Below are positions 12,053 to 23,470 of a stretch of DNA of 64,000 bases, one piece after another; position 1 is the stretch's first letter, and every line of letters starts with the position of its first letter. The position numbers were made by a program, and so were the translations under genes. The notes beneath the pieces were generated by a model. That model was given only the letters and a program-made list of their open reading frames with translations. It was not told where the DNA came from and searched no databases. This DNA is from Amblyornis subalaris (Eukaryota; Chordata; Aves; Passeriformes; Ptilonorhynchidae), in NCBI GenBank assembly GCA_018881555.1, contig JACAXG010000122.1, positions 62,001-126,000 of the forward strand, written 5' to 3'.

Positions 12053-12529
12053 AGTTATTTAAGAGTATTATGAAAGCTAGAGGATTTAATTGTTCTCAGT
12101 TGACCAAATTCAGCTAGTAGTAATGTGCAACATTTGTTTTTGTAAATCTGTCTACCATGACAGAATTCAAATACAAACCAAGAAGAATATATAATGCACA
12201 GATTTGATTCCCTATCCATCTCCTAGAATCTGCTCTGTCCAGCATGTTATATTTGGCATTCTGTCTTCATCTTTTACTGGAATTGAGCTTGTTCACAAGA
12301 GTTATGTCCTTCAGACTAAGTAATGTTCAAATTTGGGCCTTAAATTGAGGATAGTGTTTGTGTACACTGTGAAACTGTTGTGAATGTTGTTATTCGTAAG
12401 ACCCTTATCCTACTTGAAATCTGAAATATGCCAGGCCAAAAGTATTCATAGTATTAGTATTGTTTTCCCTGAGACACACTGGAAATCCATTGGAATGGAT
12501 CCATCCACTGGAATGCCTATCCAAGGCAA

Positions 12530-12687
12530 CATTACTTTCTGTTTCATGGCACATCTGGTCCCAGATTATTAGCTCAGATTTGAAGAAGAAGTTTATTTTG
12601 TTTACTAACCATTACTTTCTGTTTCATGGTACTTCTGGTCCCAGTCTATTAGCTCAGATTTGAAGGAGTTTATTCTACATTACTAAC
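12530..12687. repeat. Tandem duplication, two units of about 79 bp
   Basis: Unit 1 (12530-12609) and unit 2 (12610-12687) both begin CATTACTTTCTGTTTCATGG, share TCTGGTCCCAG and TTAGCTCAGATTTGAAG, and end TACTAAC. They differ by several substitutions and a small indel (80 versus 78 bases). This is a local segmental duplication, not part of any transposon I recognise, and its divergence suggests moderate age. Confidence 0.88.
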
Positions 12688-15600
12688 GGCAATAACTCTG
12701 TTATATATCACTGTATAGTGGAAAAAATGCCTTAAATTTATGTTAAAAATGCCACTTCACTCATCTTTCTAGTGCTCATAAATTTAATTATTTGCTGGAA
12801 AATAATGACATTGAGAGATCTTTTAAAACACTTTTTTTTTCTTCTTCCCTGCTTTTTACATTGTACAATATCTGTTTGTATGTATTTGATAAACAGTTGA
12901 AAGTCATGCTGCTAAATGTTACATTGCCCCAATGAGCCTTGCATTGCTTAGTAAAGCTTTTAATTTCAAGTTTCAGGATTTGTTTTTATAGATAACTTGC
13001 TACCCTTACTATACTCATTGTATTACCAGGCTTCCATCCTCTGTTTTTCTTTAGAATGATTTTCTTTACTTTTTCACTTCTACACCACTATTTTTAGTAT
13101 CTGGTTCACAAATTAAAGTAAACCTAACTACACAAAAGCCTTCTTTTAGCCAAGCTTCTGAAATGAAACTGATATTAAAACAAGGGATATTAACCTATTT
13201 TAATTTCAAAACCCTGCTCAGAGGTAAGCATTCTGCTAACTTCACAACTGGCTTCTCATATTACAAGCTGTTTCTTAAAAATTCAGTTATTGTCGGAAGC
13301 AGGTGCCTTTTAAAATAACTAGACAGTGTCTATTGCTGACTCTAAAACTGCATCTTATCATGCCCAAGCAAGGGATAAAATACTTATCATCTTAACAAAG
13401 TAGTGGTGTGTTATAGAGAAATTGGGGTGCCAAACAGTGAAATTATAGAATACGACAGAAGAGCATGGCATAGTTCCAAATATGATCACATGGCATTGCT
13501 TCTTCCAGTACATACCTTCCTTTAACTTTCTGTGTCTGATGACCCCTTCATTCACTTTTATCTACATCCTTGTTCTCTCTTTTTGTCAAAAGGGGAAATG
13601 TCCTTTTGAAAATCAGTCTTCTGTAGTGAGTGTGAAGCAATTGGTTTCTTTTATGTCAACCTTTTAACCAAAGGAAAAAAGGTATGGGGCACAGAGAAAT
13701 TATCAAGGCAATTGAACCTGCATGTTTCACATAGAGAATTAACATCGTTAGGTGAAGCTATGAAGATAAAATCTCTAGCCCTGAGAATTTTTTATTGTGA
13801 AATGGTTTTCTTATCAGTGAGGTTAATGAAGATGTCAGCAAATGGGATGAGATTTTGCCAAATGGAATTGCTTTCACCTCCACCTCCGATCCAACTTGGA
13901 AAAGGTGTTAATCAGTACATTAATCTTATCAGCAGCTGAGAAGATGGCTTTGAAACTGGCCATTTCTGTTTTTCATTAGAAAAAGCTGAAAAGATAATTA
14001 TTCTCAAAATCCATATTACCAACATATTTCTTCCTCCTCTGCTTCGAATGCGTACTTTTTGCAAAGATATGACAAGGATAAATGTGTGGGAAGTGAAAGT
14101 GTAGGTAAAAGGATTTCTTGCAAATGTGGCTGAAACTTCCTTGCAGTTTTCAAGACATGCTTGAACAGCCTTTTTCATTAAAAGTTATGAAAATACTGGG
14201 GAAATCTTTGTATGTATAGCCATGCATAAAACAGCAATTTCTCGTGTAGCAAAATATTATATAATATGACTACTTAAATATATAATGATACCATGACTTG
14301 AACAAGATCATGCATGTCAAGCAGTATATTGGTCAATTAGTAAGAAAAATGAAATTTTAATTCACCCTGTGATTGTGTGATTTTGTTGTAATTGTGAAAG
14401 ACCTTTGTCATGCAAAGTACTTGTTTAGAAAAGTGTTTAGAAAGTGTTTAGAATAACTCTGCATTCCAGAATACTGGAATATATTGTGCTTGGGTTATGT
14501 GATAATTTCAGATAACTTTGTTACAGGAATAATATTGCCATTTACATCTGTTCATCTTTTGCATCTCTTACTTTGTGCTGCAAGTGTTCTTTAAAAGCGG
14601 GAAGATGTGAATTCACCAGTGCTAATCAAATCCCGCTGCTGCTGAAGGAGGTATTACAATTAAGTCTTAGAGAGAAGAAGTATGATGTTATATTTATTTC
14701 ATTTATTTATGTAGACACAGGGTCTTTCTTTTAAAACTAACACACACATAAATAAAACGTCATTTTAAAAAGTTTGTTTGCTTTGGTCTAAATAAAACAC
14801 AGGAAGAAAAAGTTAGATAATGGTTTGAAGTTCTCAGTGTGAGGGCAAATAAATCAGGGTCAAAACTCTAAATCTGCCACTAGTTTTCTGGCCCTGAACA
14901 AGAGACAAAATGTTTTTAAAGTATTTGAAATGGCTAGTAATGGAGTAGGGAAAGGTTGTTCTAAGGCTTCTGCTTGAAAAGGCATGTAAAGGAAGACTCG
15001 GTAGAAAACAATCTCTCAAATAATGCAGGTTGAAACTCTGACATTATTCTCCACCTCAGTTCCTTTTCTGAGTAATGAATATAATGACAGATCTCATCCA
15101 GACAGGAATCTCTAACAGTAAAATTCATTCATGAGTGCAAATTACCTAGATAAATTGATCTAAGTGAAAAGAGAGAATTATTCGTCTCAGAAGAAAGATG
15201 AAGTTCAAACTATTCAGTAATATTTACCACTTCTAGAACTAGTTATATTCTACCAGTTATATTTTAGTCAAGAGCTAAAATAGAACAGTTTTGCACCTGA
15301 AGGTTCTTTTCTACACTTCCAAATTAAAAAAAAAATATATTAAAAGTACTAATTAAAAAAAAAAGTGGTCTTGGAAAGCAGTGAAGTTGTGTTTTGTCCC
15401 ATTTGAGCTACCAAAATTTCCTATTATAAAGATTAGTCTGAAGATGGTGTAAAGGACCAGCAAGAGTCAGAGAAAAGAAACAGAATTGTTATTCATTACT
15501 AATGACTCCTCAGAGGAAAAGATGGCAATTTAATCTCATTTCTTCTTGCACAGCATAGGCATTACTGCTACGAGACTATCTGCTTTTACATCTTGTGCAG

Positions 15601-15736
15601 AATTGATTCTAAGTTTCCACCAAAGTGATGTTTGGATTTGGTAAATCACAGAGAAGGAAAGTCCAATTTATTGAAATAATGTTTACCTTTAGGGATTTCA
15701 GGGCTCTGAGGCTCTAATCACAGTCTACAGCTCCAT
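12688..15736. other. Unique AT-rich DNA
   Basis: No gene or transposon recognised. A short triple repeat of about 11 bases (GTGTTTAGAAA-like) lies at 14422-14452. Open frames here are short and unremarkable. Confidence 0.6.
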
Positions 15737-16298
15737 TATGATGGGTTGACCCGGCTGAATGCCAGGTGCCCACCAATGATGCTTTCTCTCTCCCCCTCTT
15801 CAACCAGACACAGAAGGGAAAATATAACAAAAGGTTCATGGGCAGAGATAACGACAGGGAGAGATCACTCAGCAGTTACCGTCACAGACAACACAGACTC
15901 GAGTTGGGGAAATCAATTCATTTACTAACAATCGAATCAGAGTAGGATAATAAGAAATAAAAAAAGAATCTTAATACACCTTCCTCCCAGCCTCCCTCCT
16001 CTTTAGGTTTTACTTCAAGCCCCATTTTCTCTACCTACACCCCAGCAGCGCAGGGGGATATGGAATGAGGTCTCCAGTCTTTTCATCACACATTGTCTCT
16101 TGTGCTCCTTCCTCCTTACAGAGAGGACTCCTCACACTGTTCCTCTGCTCCTGCATGGGGTCCCACCCATGGGATACAGTCCTCCACAAACTTCTCCAGT
16201 GCGAGTCCCTTCTGTGGATGCAGTCCCTCAGGAACAGACCACTCCGGCCTGGAGCCTCCATGGATCCCCTGTGGGCTACTCTCTTGAAAGAGAATTTT

Positions 16299-16341
16299 AT
16301 AACAAAGGAACTCTTGTAATAACAAAGGGACTCCTGTAATA
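16299..16341. repeat. 20-bp tandem repeat at the start of the nested LTR
   Basis: ATAACAAAGGAACTCTTGTA and ATAACAAAGGGACTCCTGTA follow each other directly, then a partial third copy (ATAAGC). The repeat lies at the U3 start of the nested LTR. Confidence 0.8.
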
Positions 16342-16668
16342 AGCTTAACGAGTAGTTGCCTCTAATTTAACAAATATTAATCCATAGTCTTTAAGGAAAA
16401 TAGAAACAAAATTGCAGGAACTGTTAAATTGCAAGAAACACAAGATCTGTAGACAGAGAACAGAACTTGGCACAACGAGGGACTTACATAAGACCCTATC
16501 AAGTACTCATGGGCAAGAGGGAAAAGTGAAAAGGTCAGCCAAGAGGAAGACTACAGCCTTCATCCAACGACCACCCGGGACGACCACCAGGAGGAAATGC
16601 ACACGCGTAAAAATATGTAAATAATATTTGTAAGTTCTGGGAAATTATTAGCATGTAACCACCATAAA

Positions 16669-16747
16669 TATTATGCATAAGCATATAGTTGAAAGGATAT
16701 AAGCTTGTATTATGCATAAGCATATAGTTGAAAGGATATAAGCTTGT
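16669..16747 (+). repeat. 39-bp direct duplication in U3 of the nested LTR
   Basis: The unit TATTATGCATAAGCATATAG plus TTGAAAGGATATAAGCTTG occurs twice head to tail. Each copy contains ATGCATAA (octamer-like) and GATATAAG (TATA-like). Duplicated U3 segments often act as enhancers in retroviral LTRs; that role is inferred here. The TATA-like box would lie about 75-115 bases before the AATAAA. Confidence 0.88.
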
Positions 16748-16806
16748 ACCCTATCCTTGGGAGGCAGACATGTTGGGCGGAGCGATCCCCTGTGTCCACC
16801 GCGCTG

Positions 16807-16812
16807 AATAAA
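16807..16812 (+). terminator. Poly(A) signal of the nested LTR
   Basis: AATAAA in CGCTGAATAAACAAATACC, about 65 bases before the LTR end, the usual place for an R-region signal in a short-R LTR. Confidence 0.65.
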
Positions 16813-17403
16813 CAAATACCTGCTTCAAAAGACGAGAGTCTTTGACGTTTTCATACCGCGATTTTTGTGAGAATCACTCTCCATGGGTCTACAGGAGCTT
16901 GCTCCAGCATGGGATATCCATGGGGTCTCAGTCTTCTTTGGGCATGCACCTGCTCCAGCATAGTGTCTTCCACGGGCTGCAGGTGCATCTTTGCTCCACC
17001 ATGGATCTCCATGGGCTGCAGGAGCACAGCTGCCTCACCATGGTCTGCACCACGGGCTGCAGGGAAATCTCAGCTCCAGCACCTGGGACACCCCTTCCTG
17101 CTCCTTCTCCTCTGGCCCTGGTGTCTGCAGAGCTGTTCCTCTCACATTTGTTCTCACTCTCTTCCACAGCTGCAATTGCTTCTGTGCAATAGCTTTTTCT
17201 CCCCTTCTATAATAGATTATACCAGAGGTGTTATCACTGTTGCTGATGGCCACCTTGGCCAGCGGTGGGTCCATTTTGGAGCCGGCTGTCATTGGCTCCC
17301 TTTGATATGGAGGAAGCTTCTAGCAGCTGCTCACAGAGGCCACCATCCCTGTTGTAGCTCCTCTCAATACCAAAAAGTTGACATGAAAATAAGTAAAATC
17401 CGT

Positions 17404-20400
17404 TACTACTATGGTCTTTTTCACTTTGTGGAAGACTGAAGCCAACTCCTGAAAAAATTAATGATTAAATCTTGCTTATAACATGTCAGTGCATCCACTA
17501 GAGTAAAGTGATTCATTCTTAAGTTCATTTTATGGCTTTCAGATTTAGATCTTTGAATGGGCTTATTGGAAAAATATAATGTGATGTTCTGTGGAACATT
17601 ATGATCTTAGATGATATATATTCCTCTGATACTGTTCCTACTATGCTTAAAAAATTTACGCTCACTGAGAATGGTACTCAGAAGTTTGGATCTGTTTCAT
17701 GGAAATTTTTAGATACAAAGAAGTGCCCATTTAATATTTACATCAAAATTTCCTGACTATAAAATATCCCTCTTACTTTTCTTTCTTCACTGTCTTCTGA
17801 TATGGGTTCATTGAAAATGCAACACTATTATTTTTTCACTTTCTCCAAAGTAAAATGTACTTAGTTGCTTCTTTCATTGGTCAAACTGAAAAGCAGCAAA
17901 CCTGATGTCTTCTGATACAGGTGTTTTAGTACCTACAAATATGTGCGACATATTTATTTCATTTTAGATGTATTTGATAAGTTCTTTTATCTCTGGATCC
18001 TTTCATTCCTATAAAGGTGAGAGCATAGATTTGATTCAAAGGCCTTAAAGAAGACTATGCACTAACTGAGTTTTCAGTCCACCTTAATTTCCAAAGAGAA
18101 GTGACAGAAATTGAAAGTCAGGAAAAGATACACAGAGAAAGGGGAATGACCATACTTTATTTCACACACACACACAAAAATCTGTATTTTAAAACATACA
18201 ACCAATAATGTACATTTAAAGTGGTAACAAACATAATAACTTCAGAGTTATGGGATGAGCTTAGCAACACACAATATTTGATGTGAACTAGTAGCTGCCA
18301 CAGGACAGAGCAATACCAGACTGACAGGCTTATGTTAATCTTCTGGTTCTTATTAGGGTATTATTTCGTAACTTTTATGGGAAATGCAATGAGCTAGCAC
18401 TGAAATCGTAACTGAACTGCACAAAATGATGGAATAGAAGCTTAAGTACACAAAGCAGACTTTTCACAGGAGATGTCATGGAGAAAATTGCCTGCTGGCC
18501 TGTCAGCTCACCTTGAAAAACTTTGGAGACCATGTATGCAACATTTTCATTATTTCCAGCTGTAACTAAGTCCCTGAAAATTTTCAGAAAGGCTTTGGCA
18601 AAGTTCTATGCCTACACATTTCCTTCATTTCACAACCTCCACAGTCTTACTTGTCCTGGAGACAAGCGAGACAAGAAGGACAAAACTGAAACAATGTAGG
18701 ATTTAAAAGGCAAAAATCACCACTTCTTGGTCCTGTAAATGACTCTGAAGTGCATCATTTAAGGTACACACAAGAGTCTGCTTATCTGAGTCAGCAACGG
18801 GACAAGAATATCCTTATTTAGATTCACAATGTTGCTACTAATATTATTCCTTCTCTCATCTGCCTAAATGCTGCCTTGATTGCTTTTTCCCTACTATAAC
18901 CTATTACACCAAGTCCTCCCACCTGAAAATAAAAAGGCCGATACTGAGTCACACGAAATTCAGTATTCTCTGTGATGTTAACCACATAAGAATAGGAGGA
19001 AAAAAACCCCTCACTTAGTCTCAGACTCAGTTTTGTCTCTATGATTAGGATCTTGACTCAGAGGTGTATGGTTGTGTTTAGTAGCTCCTGACGTATTTTT
19101 CTTTCCTAAGTTTGTTCAATGGCTTTGGAAACAACTGCAAACTTGTGCCAAGAACCAAACCTTGCAGAGAACATTTTACAGCTTGTCTACCCAGAATGTG
19201 AAAAAATACCATCTTCTGTGGATTAAATCTTCAGTCTGCTGATTATAGTTTATACCCAGTATTTCTCGTATTGTAGGAGGAGGTAGATAATATGTCTCTG
19301 TTTATTCTTCACTGTATTCATGATCTTAAAGATCTTTAAAATAACCTTCTTCCTACACACATAACTACAACAAGGTTTCATCATTCCACTTTTGGAATCT
19401 GTTCCACATAATTGACAACTCTTTGCCTTTTCACCTTCTCTGTGTGCTTTTGAAATAGATACCAGAACTGACCTTATCTTAGAGATGTAGGTACAGTATA
19501 TGGTTGGAGTCTTTTGCTAAAATACTTAGTATTCTATTTTCTTTAACTGCTACTAAAGTTATATGCCATAAAGCAATATGTCCTAAAGCTATATGTCCTC
19601 TCTCAAAGATTCCAATCCCATGTATAAAAGTAATTTTCTAACCCATCACCACCCAAGAAAGATAGGGTTGTGTTTTGCTTGTATGTAAGTGACATCACTC
19701 ATCTCTGCATTGAATGGCACTACTTACTTGTTACCTAATCATTTGGTAGCAATCTTGTGCAACTCTTCACGGGTAGCCCATGTGCTTACCTCCACAAATA
19801 GCTCAGAAAACTTTGTCTGCTAGTGTTTATTCTTCTTTTATACTTGAGCTTTAATTAATTCCCTTAAATTTACAGCATTCACCACTTACTACTGGTAGCA
19901 AATCACTTTAAGTTAGAACAACTCAACAGAAGTGAACTGCCTAGGAACCCAGGCACTATGTCTTTGCCAATGATTCGTTTTTCTAGCTGAGCTAATAGAC
20001 CTTTATCTTGCAAGAGGTGGATTCTTCATCTCTTTGAAAATCAGACCTTAACTAATTCCATTTTAAACACTTAAAACTAAAATTAAAGCATGTAGAATTA
20101 AATTAATTTATAAAATTTTGCATAATTATGTGTCTGAGATATCAAAGCAAATCAGTAACAAAGTCAAAACCAAAGCATTGGTCTCCTGAAACCAGAAGCA
20201 CCAGCATCACGTGGTAGTTGCCAACACTCCTGACTAGACTTTCCACTCAGTGGGGCAAAATTTAGCCGATAAAACAAGCCCTTCCATTAGGCAGAGACAT
20301 TCCTCTTACTTCAAAGCATGTAATCATGACAACCCCACCTCACAAAAACTTCATGGTTGTCATCCCTGTATGCAAGTCCATACCATGGAAAAGAATGAAA

Positions 20401-21929
20401 AGGCAGCATTTAGCTGCCTGCCTGGCACAGGACTGGTAGAGGACATGTAATATTTGGGCCCAAACTCTGTTCCAGGACTGAAGAACAGGGAAAAAGCCAT
20501 TATGGACAGCATGGGCTGTGGGTGCCTTTAGATTCTGTTTAAAATCTTACAAACATTCAGAGAAAAGTGAACCTTTGCTGACATGACCCAATCATGAAGT
20601 AGTTTGCAAGAGTACAGAGAGAAACAAGAAAAATTCTGATCCCGTAAATACATTATAAAAAAATACCGAAAACTTGTATTAGGTTCATTGAAAAAATAAT
20701 AGAATTAAACCATTTTTACAGAAATTAAGGCAGCTTTTCTTTTGTTGGTGTAATTTTAAATTGAGCAGAACGGAACAATGAAAATGGAATGCTATAGAAG
20801 CTGTCAGCTACACAATGTTGTAATGGGCACTCTGCAGAAAAATTAGAGGCCTGAGACTGTTCTAGCTGTGCAATGATTTGATTCCTTAACACCATTAAAG
20901 TGTTATATAATCAGATCTTAGATACTCTCACCTAAATTCTGCTGTAATTTTTTGTACCGTTGATGTCAAACAAATCCTCTCGGTGTAATCTGGAGCAAAA
21001 TCAGACTCAGTGCTTTACTACTACATTTTCATTACAGCAATCCTTTGGCAGTCCATATTATTTTGTATTCACTAAATAATAACTGCTAAAAGTCTAACAG
21101 CATGTTTCTTAAATGAAGGTCTTTATGGTATGTACAAATCAGATAGATAAGTGTTTGTGAAGATATTCTATCTCAGTATCATCAGGGACTACAAAACCTG
21201 TGAACAGGAGACACAATATCCACAGAAATGTAGTTTTGCACTAATGACACATAAATACAATTGGCATGGTAGAGTGAAATTGCAACTTTTTTTCCTATTT
21301 GTATTTTGGTGAATTATTCAGAATATGGACATGAAGGGAAAGAAAGGCCTTCAAAATGTCTGATTCCTAGGGTCAACTCAGGATCTGTGTTGTTAAATTT
21401 CAAAGGAGTTCTGTCAGGTTCCCAGTACCAGGATAAATAGCCGGGGTCAATCTCCTAGGAGATGTCTATGTTGCGTAGTGAAGTAGAGGCTTTCTGAGGG
21501 CTTTGACAATAGACTAGATGAGGCCAAGAAAAAAAACCACTTAAAGTAGAAATTTTATTTTCATTGTCTGAACCATGGTGGGCAATTTCAACCCAAGTAT
21601 GTACTACTAATAATAATCATTATTTCTAATGAAAAATGTCAAGCATTTAAGACTTTTTTCTTCAATATTTTAAAAAAATCATCATAAAAAACTAATTTAG
21701 TGAAAGATTCATCTGTAATGTTCACAGTCTAATTACTTCGGCCGTTATGCTGTTTTCTGAACAATTGAGTCATTTCATTCAATACTAACCTTTCAAGCAT
21801 GGTAACTACTTTTTATTGTGTTGCATCAGAGAAGCTGTGATCTGTTCAGACAATGATTTCCCAGCTGAAAAACTTGATAGCTCAGCCTTGGTGTGATAGG
21901 CTATAACGTGCACTAGAAGGACCATTATA
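17404..21929. other. Unique AT-rich DNA
   Basis: No gene recognised in about 4.5 kb. It contains a short (CA)n run at 18163-18176 and a 15-bp triple repeat (AAAG-TATATG-C-T) at 19555-19599. A short stretch at 20935-21015 resembles an old interspersed repeat (listed separately). Confidence 0.6.
20930..21015. repeat. Possible ancient SINE/DNA-transposon fragment
   Basis: Phrases such as CACCTAAATTCTGCTGTAAT and CGGTGTAATCTGGAGCAAAA resemble an old amniote interspersed repeat whose copies contain 'ACACCGGTGTAAATCTGGAG'-like text. Similarity is partial and from memory. On the minus strand the same text gives a chance acceptor/donor pair (TTTTGCTCCAG and AG/GTGAGA). Confidence 0.25.
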
Positions 21930-23470
21930 GTTCACCATGCCAATGGAACTGACATTTATCCGCTGGACTCCAGTTGCATGGGTTTCCCTTCCTCTCAACA
22001 CACCAAGTCCCTCTAGATGGAGACTTTATTTTGCACTGCTCAACTGATTCACGCAAATGTGATATCATCTGCTAACTTCATGATGCTTACTCTACCTCTT
22101 CCTACAGACTATTTATAAATATGAAAAGTCCCATAATGGATGCTGAGAACCTCTACTTGTAACCATTGTTCAAGCAGAATATAGACAATTAACCACTACC
22201 CTTGATTCTAATGATCCAGATAGTTTTTTTAAGAAGTGACTATAAGGATGCTGTGTGAAATCCATCTTGCTAAGGTCAAAGTTCCCTAAAGTTAGGGAAC
22301 ATCTGCTGATCTCCTCATATCCATGGACCTTGCAATCTCATACTGAAAGTAAATAAAGTTGGTCAGATTGTCATTCACAAACTGGTACCTCTTCATATGT
22401 CCAGAAGTAACTTCAAAGGGTGTTTGCACCATGATTTTCACAGGAACTGAAGTAATGTGACTACTATAGGGTTCTCTAACTGTTCACCTTGACATTCTCA
22501 AATATTATGCAATATTTCACTTTCTGTGCTGACTGGACACTTTCTCCAGCCTCTATGATTTCTCATAGAGACTTTTGACAAACTCTTTCAGAACCTTGCA
22601 TGCATCTCATCTGGTCTCATGGACCTATAAATGTAGAAATTTCTCAAGACATACATTATTCAAGTCTTCCTACTCTGAGTAATTTTTTTCCTGCTTAAAA
22701 GCCCTCTAGGCACAAAGGTTTGTGAGTCTCTCAGAAAGACTCAAAGAACCAATATTTTGATTATCTCCCTCTTATCTACATTTACTGTCACTACATCACC
22801 TACCTATTTAGCAATGAACACACACTTTCCTTATTCTTTTACTGTTAAGTTACTAACAGAAGGCCTTCATGTTGCTCTTCATGTGTGTTACCAGTTCTGG
22901 CTCTATTTGAGCTATAGTATCCTTAACACCATTCATGCATGCCCAGGCAGTTTCTAAATTCTTTTTAGTCCTTTAGCCTGCTTCAGCATCCTGCATACTT
23001 TTTTTTGCATTGCAATTGTGACAGAAATTCTGTGTTTAGTCAAAATGATCTCTCAATGTGTCACTCACTTTCATGAGGATAAGATGGATGGTTCTTGTGC
23101 TTTCAAGAGGATGTTTTTCTCAATCCGAAAGCTCCCTTGAGCTCTTTTACACCAAGCAAGGTCTGCTCTCTTGAAGTCCATTGTCTGTACTCTGCTAATT
23201 CCTTTCCTCAATTCCCTCAGGATTTTAAACTCACGTTTCATAGCCACTGTATGCCACGGTGCCATTAGTTAATGAGGTTTTTTTTCATTCCTAAGCAGCA
23301 CATCCAAAACCAACTCAGCCCAGCTGGCCCATCTCATGTTATTTATTGTTAAGAAGCTCTCCCCTGACACCCTCCTCAAGCTCCTGGACTGCTTGTGGTC
23401 TATCTTTCCAGGAGATTCCAAGAACATGAAGTTTTCCCAGGAGATCCTGTCCTCATCAAATACCAAAAAG
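21930..23470 (-). mobile_element. Very old CR1 LINE copy, about 1.5 kb
   Basis: Read on the minus strand this is a heavily mutated CR1 ORF2/3' region. Recognisable landmarks in plus order are the CTGGACTCCAGTTGCATGGG area, GTGTGAAATCCATCTTGCTAAGGTCAAAG (22253-22281; CR1 'GGTGTCAAAGGCCTTGCTGA'), CATCTCATCTGGTCTCATGG (22602-22621), GCATGCCCAGGCAG (22937-22950), then AGGTCTGCTCTCTTGAAGTC (23159-23178) and CTCCTGGACTGCTTGTG (23381-23397). The order matches CR1 reverse-complemented across the region between endonuclease and polymerase. No 3' tail is seen, so both ends are eroded. The 64-codon frame at 23071-23265 is a relic of this ORF2. Confidence 0.8.

Larger units (their letters stand above)
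16284..16876 (+). mobile_element. Nested solo LTR inserted in the older LTR
   Basis: A foreign block of about 593 bp breaks the older LTR. CTCTC (or ACTCTC) occurs on both sides (16278-16283 and 16876-16881), consistent with a 5-6 bp target duplication. The exact ends are ambiguous because of the CT-rich target; the left end reads TTGAAAG or TGAAAG, the right end GAATCA. AATAAA at 16807-16812 and the GTGTCCACCGCGCTG context before it give + orientation. A 39-bp perfect-looking duplication (16670-16747) lies in the U3-like part. No internal retroviral genes remain. Confidence 0.85.
15737..17398 (-). mobile_element. Old solo LTR (avian ERV), interrupted by a nested LTR
   Basis: The block starting TATGATGGGTTGACCCGG and continuing through CCAGGTGCCCACCAA, GGGAGAGATCACTCA and TTGGGGAAATCAATTCATTTA resembles the reverse complement of a common bird LTR I know. 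The other arm (16877-17398) holds its U3, ending near CAATACCAAAAAGTTGACA. TCCAT (15732-15736) and TCCGT (17399-17403) are a possible 5-bp target duplication with one mismatch. Without the insert the LTR is about 1.06 kb. It carries repeated modules of the form CTCCA-C-ATGG..CCATGGGCTGCAGG (about 16130-16270 and 16895-17065). The several overlapping open frames of up to 190 codons over these GC-rich modules are not genes. Its poly(A) signal seems decayed (near 15920). Confidence 0.82.

Noticed and set aside
16842..17439. Overlapping frames of 60-190 codons on both strands
   Set aside because: They lie in the repeated GC-rich modules of the old LTR. Several frames are open at once because the modules lack stop codons, not because of coding selection.
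20935..21015. Minus-strand acceptor/donor pair (TTTTGCTCCAG, AG/GTGAGA)
   Set aside because: The stretch looks like an old interspersed repeat fragment, and the exon frame carries no coding signal.
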